From Pseudescherichia sp031998825 (GTDB taxonomy: Bacteria; Pseudomonadota; Gammaproteobacteria; Enterobacterales; Enterobacteriaceae): a stretch of DNA of 64,000 nt. The DNA lies in assembly GCF_031998825.1 (NCBI RefSeq), contig NZ_DAMACX010000002.1, forward strand, positions 62,001 through 126,000, read 5' to 3'. The translations under genes and the position numbers were made by a program. Below the pieces are notes generated by a model. That model was given only the letters and a program-made list of their open reading frames with translations. It had not been told where the DNA came from and searched no databases. The first letter of the stretch is position 1; each line of letters starts with the position of its first letter. This document shows, in pieces, positions 50,304-58,701 of the stretch.

Positions 50304-50570
50304 GTTATTGCCTCCATGCAAAGAAGGGGCTAACATCCAAATTGTTGGGTTTGGTCGTTAGCCTCAGGGATATAGAAATATCTCCTGGGGCTTTCAACTT
50401 TCTGGACTCCCGACATGCCTGAAGCCGCAAAAAGCCTCAAGCACCCAGCAGCATTCTAACGGCGGGTGGCGCAGTGGGGATAACGGCGTAAGGGATTTGC
50501 GGCGCGGCTCAGAATAAAGAGAGCGGGAAGGGTAGAGAGCCCCCTCTGCCACAGCAGAAGGGGAAAATGC
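50304..50570 (-). ncRNA. Hok-type mRNA leader region (sok-like antisense target)
   Basis: Read on the minus strand, the region contains GCTGCTGGGTGCTTGAGGCT and several short inverted repeats, the look of the structured leader of hok mRNAs where the antisense Sok RNA binds. I cannot place the antisense promoter. Near 50540-50563 is the hairpin beyond azoR. Confidence 0.4.
50540..50563 (-). terminator. Hairpin downstream of azoR
   Basis: CCCCCTCTGC and GCAGAAGGGG form a near-perfect ten-position stem with a CACA loop just past the azoR stop. It lacks a T-tract on the minus strand. Confidence 0.45.
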
Positions 50571-51176
50571 TTAGGCGGTAACGATGCTGTCGATAGCGGC
50601 TTTCGCGTCGGCCTGGGCTTTGGTCGCTACTTCCGGACCGTAGGCAATGCCTTCGGCGAACACGAAGTTGACGTCGGTGATGCCGATGAAGCCGAGGAAC
50701 AGCTTCAGGTACGGGGCGATCAGGTCGGACGGGGTATCCTTATGGATGCCGCCACGGCTGGAGAGCACAACCGCGCGCTTGCCGGTCACCAGGCCTTCCG
50801 GACCATTTTCGGTGTAGCGGAAGGTCACGCCCGCACGGGCCACCAGGTCAAAGTAGTTCTTTAGCTGGGTCGGGATGTTGAAGTTATACATCGGGGCCGC
50901 CAGCACAATCACGTCATGGGCTTTCAGCTCGGCAATCAGCTCATCGGAGAGGGACAGTGCTTCCTGCTGGCGCGGAGTCAGCGGCGCATCGCTTGGGCGC
51001 AGCGCGCCAACCAGCTCACCGTCCAGGACCGGAATCGGGTTAGCAGCCAGATCGCGTACGGTGATCTCATCCGCGCCGTTCTTTTCACGCCATTGATCGA
51101 CCAGATAGTCAGCCAGCTGACCAGACTGCGAGTACCCTGCCAGAATACTGGATTTAAGAACTAATACTTTGCTCAT
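50571..51176 (-). CDS. azoR: FMN-dependent NADH-azoreductase AzoR
   Basis: The 201-residue flavoprotein reduces quinones and azo dyes by a two-electron mechanism and protects from thiol stress. The flavodoxin-like fold motifs are present: LKSSILAGYSQSGQLADYL at the FMN phosphate, APMYNFNIPTQLKNYFD, and SSRGGIHKDTP. Length equals E. coli AzoR (AcpD). It is divergent from hrpA as in E. coli. Confidence 0.97.
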   Translation of the reverse strand: MSKVLVLKSSILAGYSQSGQLADYLVDQWREKNGADEITVRDLAANPIPVLDGELVGALRPSDAPLTPRQQEALSLSDELIAELKAHDVIVLAAPMYNFNIPTQLKNYFDLVARAGVTFRYTENGPEGLVTGKRAVVLSSRGGIHKDTPSDLIAPYLKLFLGFIGITDVNFVFAEGIAYGPEVATKAQADAKAAIDSIVTA

Positions 51177-51378
51177 GGGTGTTTCCTTTGTTGTATTTGA
51201 TGAGGTTCGCCCCCAAGTAATTGCTTGCCACTTTATTCACAAATCAGCGCCTTGAATAGCGCAATATATCGAAGCCTACATTCGAATTTTTTGAATAAGT
51301 CAAAGCGGAAGTGGATGTGGTACTCTACAATCAACGTAAAAGCGAGATTTTACTGGCAGTGCCCTGCCCGATAACACT

Positions 51379-54300
51379 ATGACAGAACAACAAAAATTAT
51401 CCTTCGCCGACCTCAACAATCACCTCGACAACTTGATGCTCCGGGATCGGCAGCGCTTTGCCCGCCGCCTGCATGGGGTGAAGAAGGTTAAAAATCCTGA
51501 ATCACAGCAGGCCATCCTGCAAGAGATGGCGCAGGAGATCGCCAAAGCCGCGACAGTTGTTGAGCGGCGCGCGGCGGCACGTCCGGAGATTAGCTATCCG
51601 GACAATCTGCCGGTTAGCCAGAAGAAGCAGGATATCCTGGAGGCGATCCGCGACAACCAGGTGACGATTATCGCTGGTGAGACCGGTTCGGGTAAAACTA
51701 CCCAGCTGCCAAAGATCTGTATGGAGCTGGGGCGGGGCGTGAAGGGCCTGATCGGCCACACCCAGCCGCGTCGTCTGGCGGCTCGCACCGTGGCGAACCG
51801 TATTGCTGAGGAGCTGAAAAGCGAGCCGGGCGGCGCGATTGGCTACAAGGTGCGCTTTAGCGATCACGTCAGCGAGAACACCATGGTCAAGCTGATGACC
51901 GACGGTATTCTGCTGGCTGAGATCCAGCAGGATCGCCTGCTGATGCAGTACGACACCATCATTATCGATGAGGCGCACGAGCGCAGCCTGAATATCGATT
52001 TTCTGCTGGGCTACTTCAAAGAGCTGCTGCCGAAGCGCCCGGATCTGAAGATCATCATCACCTCGGCGACTATCGATCCGGAACGCTTTTCACGCCACTT
52101 TAACAACGCGCCGATTATCGAAGTCTCAGGACGCACCTATCCGGTGGAGGTGCGCTATCGCCCCATCGTCGAGGAGGCGGATGATACCGAGCGCGATCAG
52201 CTCCAGGCGATTTTTGACGCCGTTGACGAGCTGGGACGCGAAAGTCCCGGCGATATCCTGATCTTTATGAGCGGCGAGCGCGAAATTCGCGACACCGCCG
52301 ACGCGTTGAACAAGCTCAACCTGCGCCATACCGAGGTGCTGCCGCTCTATGCGCGTCTGTCGAACAGCGAGCAGAACCGCGTCTTCCAGCCCCACGGCGG
52401 GCGACGTATTGTGCTGGCCACCAACGTGGCGGAGACCTCGCTCACCGTGCCGGGCATCAAGTATGTAATCGATCCGGGTACGGCGCGTATCAGCCGCTAT
52501 AGCTACCGCACCAAGGTGCAGCGCTTGCCGATTGAGCCCGTTTCGCAGGCGTCGGCCAACCAGCGTAAAGGGCGCTGCGGCCGTGTGTCAGAGGGGATCT
52601 GTATTCGTCTCTACTCCGAGGATGATTTCCTCTCGCGGCCGGAGTTTACCGATCCGGAGATCCTGCGCACCAACCTCGCGTCGGTCATTTTGCAGATGAC
52701 CGCCCTCGGGCTGGGCGACATCGCGGCGTTCCCATTTGTCGAAGCGCCGGACCGCCGCAATATTCAGGACGGCGTGCGCCTGCTGGAGGAGCTGGGGGCC
52801 ATCACCACCGATGAGAGCCAGACCGCCTACAAGCTCACCCCCCAGGGGCGTCAGCTGTCGCAGCTGCCGGTGGATCCGCGTCTGGCCCGTATGGTGCTGG
52901 AGGCGCAGAAGTTGGGCTGCGTGCGCGAGGCGATGATCATCACCTCCGCGCTCTCTATTCAGGATCCGCGTGAGCGGCCGATGGACAAGCAGCAGGCGTC
53001 CGATGAGAAACATCGCCGCTTCCACGACAAAGAGTCTGACTTCCTCGCCTTTGTGAACCTGTGGAACTACCTTGGCGAACAGCAGAAAGCGCTGTCGTCA
53101 AACCAGTTCCGCCGTCTCTGTCGCACCGACTATCTTAACTATCTGCGGGTGCGCGAATGGCAGGATATCTATACCCAGCTGCGCCAGGTGGTGAAAGAGC
53201 TGGGTATTGCGGTCAACAGCGAGCCGGCAGAGTACCTTGAAATTCATATCGCGCTGCTTACCGGCCTGCTGTCGCATATCGGCATGAAGGATGCCGACAA
53301 GCAGGAGTTTACCGGCGCGCGCAACGCTCGCTTCTCCATCTTCCCCGGCTCCGGCCTGTTTAAAAAGCCGCCGAAGTGGACGATGGTCGCCGAGCTGGTC
53401 GAGACCAGCCGCCTGTGGGGGCGTATCGCCGCGCGCATCGATCCGGAGTGGGTTGAGCCGGTGGCCCAGCATCTACTCAAGCGCTCGTACAGCGAGCCGC
53501 ACTGGGAGCGGGCTCAGGGCGCAGTGATGGCGACGGAGAAGGTCACCGTCTACGGCCTGCCGGTGGTGGCTGCGCGTAAGGTCAACTACAGCCAGATCGA
53601 TCCGGCCCTCAGCCGCGAGCTGTTTATCCGCCATGCGCTGGTGGAGGGCGACTGGCAGACCAGGCATGCCTTCTTCCGCGACAACCTGAAGCTACGCACT
53701 GAGATTGAAGAGCTGGAGCATAAGTCGCGCCGCCGCGATATCCTGGTGGATGACGACACGCTGTTTGAGTTTTACGATCAGCGCATCAGCGTTGATGCTA
53801 TCTCTGCCCGCCACTTTGACAGCTGGTGGAAAAAGGCCAGCCGCGAGACGCCGGATCTGCTCAACTTTGAAAAGAGCATGCTGATTAAAGAGGGCGCGGA
53901 GCAGGTTAGCAAGCTGGACTACCCCAACTTCTGGCACCAGGGCAACCTGAAGCTGCGCCTGAGCTACCAGTTTGAGCCGGGCGCGGACGCCGACGGCGTA
54001 ACGGTACATATTCCGCTGCCGCTGCTCAACCAGGTAGAGGAGAGCGGCTTCGAGTGGCAGATCCCTGGCCTGCGCCGGGAGCTGATTATCGCCCTGATCA
54101 AGTCGCTGCCGAAACCGATCCGGCGTAACTTTGTGCCTGCGCCCAACTACGCCGAGGCGTTTCTGGGCCGCGTCACGCCGCTTGAGCTGCCCCTGCTGGA
54201 TGCCCTGGAGCGCGAGCTGCGCCGCATGACCGGCGTCACCGTCGATCGCGATGCGTGGCAGTGGGAGCAGGTGCCCGATCACCTGAAGATCAGCTTCCGC

Positions 54301-55281
54301 GTGGTAGATGATAAAAACCGCAAGCTGCAAGAGGGGCGTGACCTGACGGCGCTGAAGGAGAGCCTGAAAGGCAAAGTGCAGGAGACGCTCTCGGCAGTGG
54401 CCGATGACGGCATCGAGCAGAGCGGGCTGCATATCTGGAGCTTCGGCACGCTCGCCCAGAGTTATGAGCAGAAGCGCGGTAACTATAAGGTGAAGGCCTG
54501 GCCGGCGCTGGTAGACGAGCGTGATAGCGTGGCAATCAAGCTGTTCGATAACCCGCTGGAGCAGGAGCAGGCCATGTGGCGCGGCCTGCGCCGCCTGCTG
54601 CTGCTGAACATCCCGTCACCGATTAAATATCTGCACGAGAAGCTGCCCAATAAAGCCAAGCTGGGGCTCTACTTTAACCCCTACGGTAAAGTGTTGGAGC
54701 TGATCGACGATTGTATCGCCTGCGGCGTGGATAAGCTGATCCACGAGGCGGGCGGACCGGTATGGACGGAAGAGGGCTTCGCGGCGCTGCATGAGAAGGT
54801 CCGCGCCGAGCTGAACGACACGGTGGTAGAGATCGCCAAGCAGGTAGAGCAGATCCTGACTGCGGTGTTCAATATCAACAAGCGCCTGAAAGGGCGCGTG
54901 GATATGACCATGGCGCTGGGGCTGTCGGATGTGAAAGCGCAGATGTCAGGTCTGGTCTATCGCGGGTTTGTCACCGGTAACGGCTTTGCCCGCCTGGGCG
55001 ATACCCTGCGCTACCTGCAGGCCATCGAGAAGCGGCTGGAGAAGCTGGCGGTGGATCCGCACCGCGATCGCGCTCAGATGCTGAAGGTAGAGCAGGTCCA
55101 GCAGGCGTGGCAGCAGTGGTTGAACAAGCTGCCACCCAATCGCCGTAACAATGACGACGTGCAGGCGATCCGCTGGATGATCGAGGAGCTGCGGGTCAGC
55201 TTCTTTGCTCAGCAGTTGGGAACGCCATATCCGATATCGGACAAGCGTATCCTACAGGCGATGGAGCAGATCTCAGCCTAA
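51379..55281 (+). CDS. hrpA: ATP-dependent RNA helicase HrpA
   Basis: The 1300-residue DEAH/RHA helicase has GETGSGKTTQ, DEAHERSLN, SAT, TNVAETSLTVPG and QRKGRCGRV, followed by the HA2/OB-fold region and the long C-terminal DUF3418 domain typical of HrpA. In E. coli it acts on daa fimbrial mRNA and rescues stalled ribosomes. Length equals E. coli HrpA. Its last seven codons plus stop (GCGATGGAGCAGATC...TAA) recur in slightly changed form in each unit of the repeat array that follows. Confidence 0.97.
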   Translation: MTEQQKLSFADLNNHLDNLMLRDRQRFARRLHGVKKVKNPESQQAILQEMAQEIAKAATVVERRAAARPEISYPDNLPVSQKKQDILEAIRDNQVTIIAGETGSGKTTQLPKICMELGRGVKGLIGHTQPRRLAARTVANRIAEELKSEPGGAIGYKVRFSDHVSENTMVKLMTDGILLAEIQQDRLLMQYDTIIIDEAHERSLNIDFLLGYFKELLPKRPDLKIIITSATIDPERFSRHFNNAPIIEVSGRTYPVEVRYRPIVEEADDTERDQLQAIFDAVDELGRESPGDILIFMSGEREIRDTADALNKLNLRHTEVLPLYARLSNSEQNRVFQPHGGRRIVLATNVAETSLTVPGIKYVIDPGTARISRYSYRTKVQRLPIEPVSQASANQRKGRCGRVSEGICIRLYSEDDFLSRPEFTDPEILRTNLASVILQMTALGLGDIAAFPFVEAPDRRNIQDGVRLLEELGAITTDESQTAYKLTPQGRQLSQLPVDPRLARMVLEAQKLGCVREAMIITSALSIQDPRERPMDKQQASDEKHRRFHDKESDFLAFVNLWNYLGEQQKALSSNQFRRLCRTDYLNYLRVREWQDIYTQLRQVVKELGIAVNSEPAEYLEIHIALLTGLLSHIGMKDADKQEFTGARNARFSIFPGSGLFKKPPKWTMVAELVETSRLWGRIAARIDPEWVEPVAQHLLKRSYSEPHWERAQGAVMATEKVTVYGLPVVAARKVNYSQIDPALSRELFIRHALVEGDWQTRHAFFRDNLKLRTEIEELEHKSRRRDILVDDDTLFEFYDQRISVDAISARHFDSWWKKASRETPDLLNFEKSMLIKEGAEQVSKLDYPNFWHQGNLKLRLSYQFEPGADADGVTVHIPLPLLNQVEESGFEWQIPGLRRELIIALIKSLPKPIRRNFVPAPNYAEAFLGRVTPLELPLLDALERELRRMTGVTVDRDAWQWEQVPDHLKISFRVVDDKNRKLQEGRDLTALKESLKGKVQETLSAVADDGIEQSGLHIWSFGTLAQSYEQKRGNYKVKAWPALVDERDSVAIKLFDNPLEQEQAMWRGLRRLLLLNIPSPIKYLHEKLPNKAKLGLYFNPYGKVLELIDDCIACGVDKLIHEAGGPVWTEEGFAALHEKVRAELNDTVVEIAKQVEQILTAVFNINKRLKGRVDMTMALGLSDVKAQMSGLVYRGFVTGNGFARLGDTLRYLQAIEKRLEKLAVDPHRDRAQMLKVEQVQQAWQQWLNKLPPNRRNNDDVQAIRWMIEELRVSFFAQQLGTPYPISDKRILQAMEQISA

Positions 55282-56170
55282 CCCCACGCCCGGTGGCGCT
55301 GCGCTTACCGGGCCTACGGAGCCTGCATAGGGTGTAGGCCCGGCAAGGCCTGCCGCCGCCGGGCGTTGACCCNNNNNNNNNNNNNNNNNNNNNNNNNNNN
55401 NNNNNNNNNNNNNNNNNNNNNNNNNNNNNNNNNNNNNNNNNNNNNNNNNNNNNNNNNNNNNNNNNNNNNNNNGCATAGGGTGTAGGCCCGGCAAGGCCTG
55501 CCGCCGCCGGGCGTTGACCCGGTTTCGGGTGGTCGCGATGAAGCAGATCTCCGGCTAACGATATGCCCGGTGGCGCTGCGCTTACCGGGCCTACGGAGTC
55601 TGCATACCGTGTAGGCCCGGCAAGGCCTGCCGCCGCCGGGCGTTAACCCGGTTTCGAGTGGTCGCGATGGAGCAGATCGCCGGCTAACGATATGCCCGGT
55701 GGCGCTGCGCTTACCGGGCCTACAGGAGCCTGCATAGGGTGTAGGCCCGGCAAGGCCTGCCGCCGCCGGGCGTTGACCCGGTTTCGGGTGGTCGCGATGA
55801 AGCAGATCTCCGGCTAACGATATGCCCGGTGGCGCTGCGCTTACCGGGCCTACGGAGTCTGCATACCGTGTAGGCCCGGCAAGGCCTGCCGCCGCCGGGC
55901 GTTAACCCGGTTTCGAGTGGTCGCGATGGAGCAGATCGCCGGCTAACGATATGCCCGGTGGCGCTGCGCTTACCGGGCCTACAGGAGCCTGCATAGGGTG
56001 TAGGCCCGGCAAGGCCTGCCGCCGCCGGGCGTTGACCCGGTTTCGAGTGGTTGCGATGGAGCAGATCGCCGGCTAACGATATGCCCGGTGGCGCTGCGCT
56101 TACCGGGCCTACAGGAGCCTGCATAGGGTGTAGGCCCGGCAAGGCCTGCCGCCGCCGGGCGTTAATGCCG
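55282..56170. repeat. Tandem BIME-like array copied from the hrpA end
   Basis: Units of 129 or 130 bases start at 55521, 55650, 55780, 55909 and 56039; a partial unit lies each side of an assembly gap. Each has GCGATGRAGCAGATC with an hrpA-like stop, then a REP-like GCCCGGTGGCGCTGCGCTTA, a short linker, and an inverted REP-like GTAGGCCCGGCAAGGCCTGC. Two unit types alternate (linker GGAGTCTGCATACCG with TTAACCC; linker AGGAGCCTGCATAGGG with TTGACCC): A-B-A-B-B. REP hairpins can end transcription, protect mRNA and bind gyrase. Confidence 0.92.
55373..55472. other. Assembly gap of 100 Ns
   Basis: Exactly 100 Ns interrupt the repeat array. The round number is a scaffolder's placeholder; the true number of repeat units here is unknown. 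Confidence 0.99.
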
Positions 56171-56197
56171 TTTCAGGTGCAGCGACAGGGCAGAGAG

Positions 56198-57580
56198 TCA
56201 GGGTTGACCTGCCCATCCCCCGCCCAATGCCCGATAGAGATCGATCTGCGCCAGCAGCACGTTGTTCTTCACCTGCACCACGTTTAGCTGGGCCGAGAAG
56301 AGGGTACGCTGGGCGTCCAGCACGTCCAGGTAGGAGGAGTAGCCGTTCTGGTAACGGTTCTGCGCAATGCGCAGCGTCTCCTCCGCCACTTCTGCCTGCC
56401 CCTGCAGCTCGACTAGCTGCTCCTGCAGGCGTGTGATGGCGTCGAGGCTATCGTTGACCTCTTTAAAGGCGTTGCGCACCGTACGCTCATAGCTGTAGAG
56501 CGCCTGATTACGCTGGGATTGAGACACATCCACCTGCGCATTCAGCGCCTGGCGGTTAAGCAGCGGGGCAAGAATGCTGCCGCCCACGCTCCACAGCCGC
56601 AGCGGATTATCTAATAACCCTGCCAGCGTATCATCCTGTACCGAACCGCCCGCCGTCAGGTTAAGAGACGGCAGCAGCTGTGCCTGCGAAACGGCGAGGC
56701 TGGCGTCGGCGGCGATCAGCTCCCGCTGGGCCTGAACGATATCCGGGCGGCGATTAAGCAACGAGGAGGGGAGCTGGCCGGGGATGCGCAGCGGGGTCAG
56801 TTTATCAAACTCTCTGCTACGCCGGATGCCGCCAGGGTTATCGCCAATCAGTACGCTCAGGGCGTTCTCCTGCTCGGTAATCTGATGCTGGAGCTGCGGG
56901 ATCTGCGCCCGGGTGGCGCGTAGCTCGGAGTCAGACTGCATTAGCTCCAGGCGCGAGCTATAGCCAGCCTCGTACTGACGCTGGGCCAGGGTGAAAGCCT
57001 CTTCTCGCGCCTTCAGCGTCGATTCGGTGACACGCAGCTGCTCATCGAGCGAAAGTAACGTGACGTAGCCGGTGGCGACCGACGACGCCACGGTCAGGTT
57101 TGCTGCGGCGGCGGCGGCCCGCTGCGCTTCCAGCGAGGCCTGGGCGGCTCTGGCGGTGCTGCGGTTGGCTCCCCACAGATCCACATCGTAGCTGGCAGAG
57201 AGGTTACCCCGATAAAGCGTGCTGTAGACCGGTAGACCCGTCGCCGCAGACTGCGCCCGCGCTCGCGTGCCGCTGAGGCCCGCATCCAGGGTGGGGAAGA
57301 GGCTGCCCTCGGCGGCATACACCCGCGCCTGGTACTCATTCACCCGCTCGCGGGCGATCAGGATATCGCTGTTATAGCGCAGGGCCTGATCCACGTACTG
57401 GTTAAGCTGGCTATCGTGAAAATTTCGCCACCAGACCCCTTCGGCCTGGCTGGCTGGGCCCACGCTGCTACGCCACTGGGCGGGGATGGTCAGGCTGGGC
57501 TTCGCGGGCTGAACGTCAACCGACTGGCAGGCCGCAAGAGCAACGCAGAGCGCCAGCAGCGCGGGGCGAAACGGTCTCAT
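56198..57580 (-). CDS. Outer-membrane efflux lipoprotein (NodT/OprM family)
   Basis: The 460-residue TolC-like protein has a lipobox ALAACQS (Cys about 19) and two efflux repeats: ARERVNEYQARVYAAEGSLF and later SRLELMQSDSEL, then NRRPDIVQAQRELIAADASL and SSYLDVLDAQRTL. It should form the trimeric channel for the HlyD-type and MFS proteins encoded upstream. Its ATG overlaps the HlyD stop by four bases. It is similar to the third component of MdtNOP/EmrAB-type tripartite pumps; substrate unknown. Confidence 0.93.
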   Translation of the reverse strand: MRPFRPALLALCVALAACQSVDVQPAKPSLTIPAQWRSSVGPASQAEGVWWRNFHDSQLNQYVDQALRYNSDILIARERVNEYQARVYAAEGSLFPTLDAGLSGTRARAQSAATGLPVYSTLYRGNLSASYDVDLWGANRSTARAAQASLEAQRAAAAAANLTVASSVATGYVTLLSLDEQLRVTESTLKAREEAFTLAQRQYEAGYSSRLELMQSDSELRATRAQIPQLQHQITEQENALSVLIGDNPGGIRRSREFDKLTPLRIPGQLPSSLLNRRPDIVQAQRELIAADASLAVSQAQLLPSLNLTAGGSVQDDTLAGLLDNPLRLWSVGGSILAPLLNRQALNAQVDVSQSQRNQALYSYERTVRNAFKEVNDSLDAITRLQEQLVELQGQAEVAEETLRIAQNRYQNGYSSYLDVLDAQRTLFSAQLNVVQVKNNVLLAQIDLYRALGGGWAGQP

Positions 57581-58656
57581 TTCGCCTCCCGGGTATCAAT
57601 ATGGACCTGCACCGACATGCCGGGACGAAGACGCGCTATCTGCTCCGCATTGCCCTCTACCGCAATGCGGACCGGAATACGCTGGGCAATCTTCACAAAG
57701 TTGCCGGTGGCGTTATCCGGTGAGATGGCGCTGAACTCGACCCCGGTGGCTGGGGAGATAGATTCCACATGACCGGAGAAAGCCTGGTTGTTTAGCGCAT
57801 CTACGGTAAAGCGTACAGGCAGACCGGTGTGAACATTGGCGAGCTGCGTCTCTTTCAGGTTAGCGATAACCCAGCGCTGGGAGGGAACCAGCGAGGTGAG
57901 GTGCGTGCCCGCCGTCACGTAGGCACCAAGACGCACGGCCATCTGCCCCAGCTGGCCGTCACGCGGAGCGACGATGCGGGTGTTTTGCAGATCGATCTGC
58001 GCCAGCTCCAGCGCCGCCTGGGCATTCTCCACGTCGGCCTGCAGTGCCGCACGGTTGACAATAACCGTTTGCAGATCCTGGCGAGACGTCTCCAGGGTGG
58101 CCCGGGCCTGCGCAATATCGGCATTGCCTTGCGCCGCGCTCGCCAGCGCCGCATCGCGCTCACGAATCGATAGCGAACCATCTGCCGTCAGATTTTTCAC
58201 CCGGCGTAGATCCGCCTGCGACTTCTGGTTTTGCGCCTGGGCATTTTGCAGCGCCGCCTCGTTACGCTTGATCACCGCCTCGGCGCTTTTGCGCTGCTGG
58301 AGGTTATTATTGAGCGCCGCCACCTTCATCGCCAATTGGGCCTCGGCCTGATGCACCCGCTGGTTGTAGATGCGATCGTCAATCTGCACCAGCAGGTCGC
58401 CGCGCTTTACCATGGCAAAATCCTGAACCTTCACCTCAGTAATATAGCCGTTGACCTGCGGGCTGATAAAGGTCGTCTGGCCACGCACGTAGGCGTTATC
58501 GGTAAACTGGGTATGGCGGGTAAACGGCGGTAGCTGCCAGGCGTAGAGGATCACCAGTACGCCTACGATGCCAATGGCGGCGGCGGCAAAAATCGAAACC
58601 ACCCGCAGATTGCTGCGGGTATGTGCCTGCTCTTTAGCGGCATCCTGCTGACTCAT
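57577..58656 (-). CDS. HlyD/EmrA-family periplasmic adaptor
   Basis: The start is ATG 58656 (MSQQDAAKEQAHTRSNLRV), with AGGAG five bases upstream, giving 359 residues. One N-terminal membrane helix (about 22-44) precedes a biotinyl-lipoyl-like domain (FISPQVNGYITEVKVQDFAM), a long coiled-coil hairpin (about 90-190) and a barrel domain with IVAPRDGQLGQMAV. It links the inner-membrane MFS pump to the outer-membrane channel. Gene order MFS-adaptor-channel on one strand is a complete tripartite efflux operon. Confidence 0.93.
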   Translation of the reverse strand: MSQQDAAKEQAHTRSNLRVVSIFAAAAIGIVGVLVILYAWQLPPFTRHTQFTDNAYVRGQTTFISPQVNGYITEVKVQDFAMVKRGDLLVQIDDRIYNQRVHQAEAQLAMKVAALNNNLQQRKSAEAVIKRNEAALQNAQAQNQKSQADLRRVKNLTADGSLSIRERDAALASAAQGNADIAQARATLETSRQDLQTVIVNRAALQADVENAQAALELAQIDLQNTRIVAPRDGQLGQMAVRLGAYVTAGTHLTSLVPSQRWVIANLKETQLANVHTGLPVRFTVDALNNQAFSGHVESISPATGVEFSAISPDNATGNFVKIAQRIPVRIAVEGNAEQIARLRPGMSVQVHIDTREAK

Positions 58657-58701
58657 AACCACTCCTGTTGTAACACTGCTCTCATCAATACTCTTCCAAC
58701 T

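Noticed and set aside
55282..56170. CRISPR array
   Set aside because: The repeats are about 130 bp, contiguous and contain REP-like hairpins; there are no unique spacers and no cas genes.
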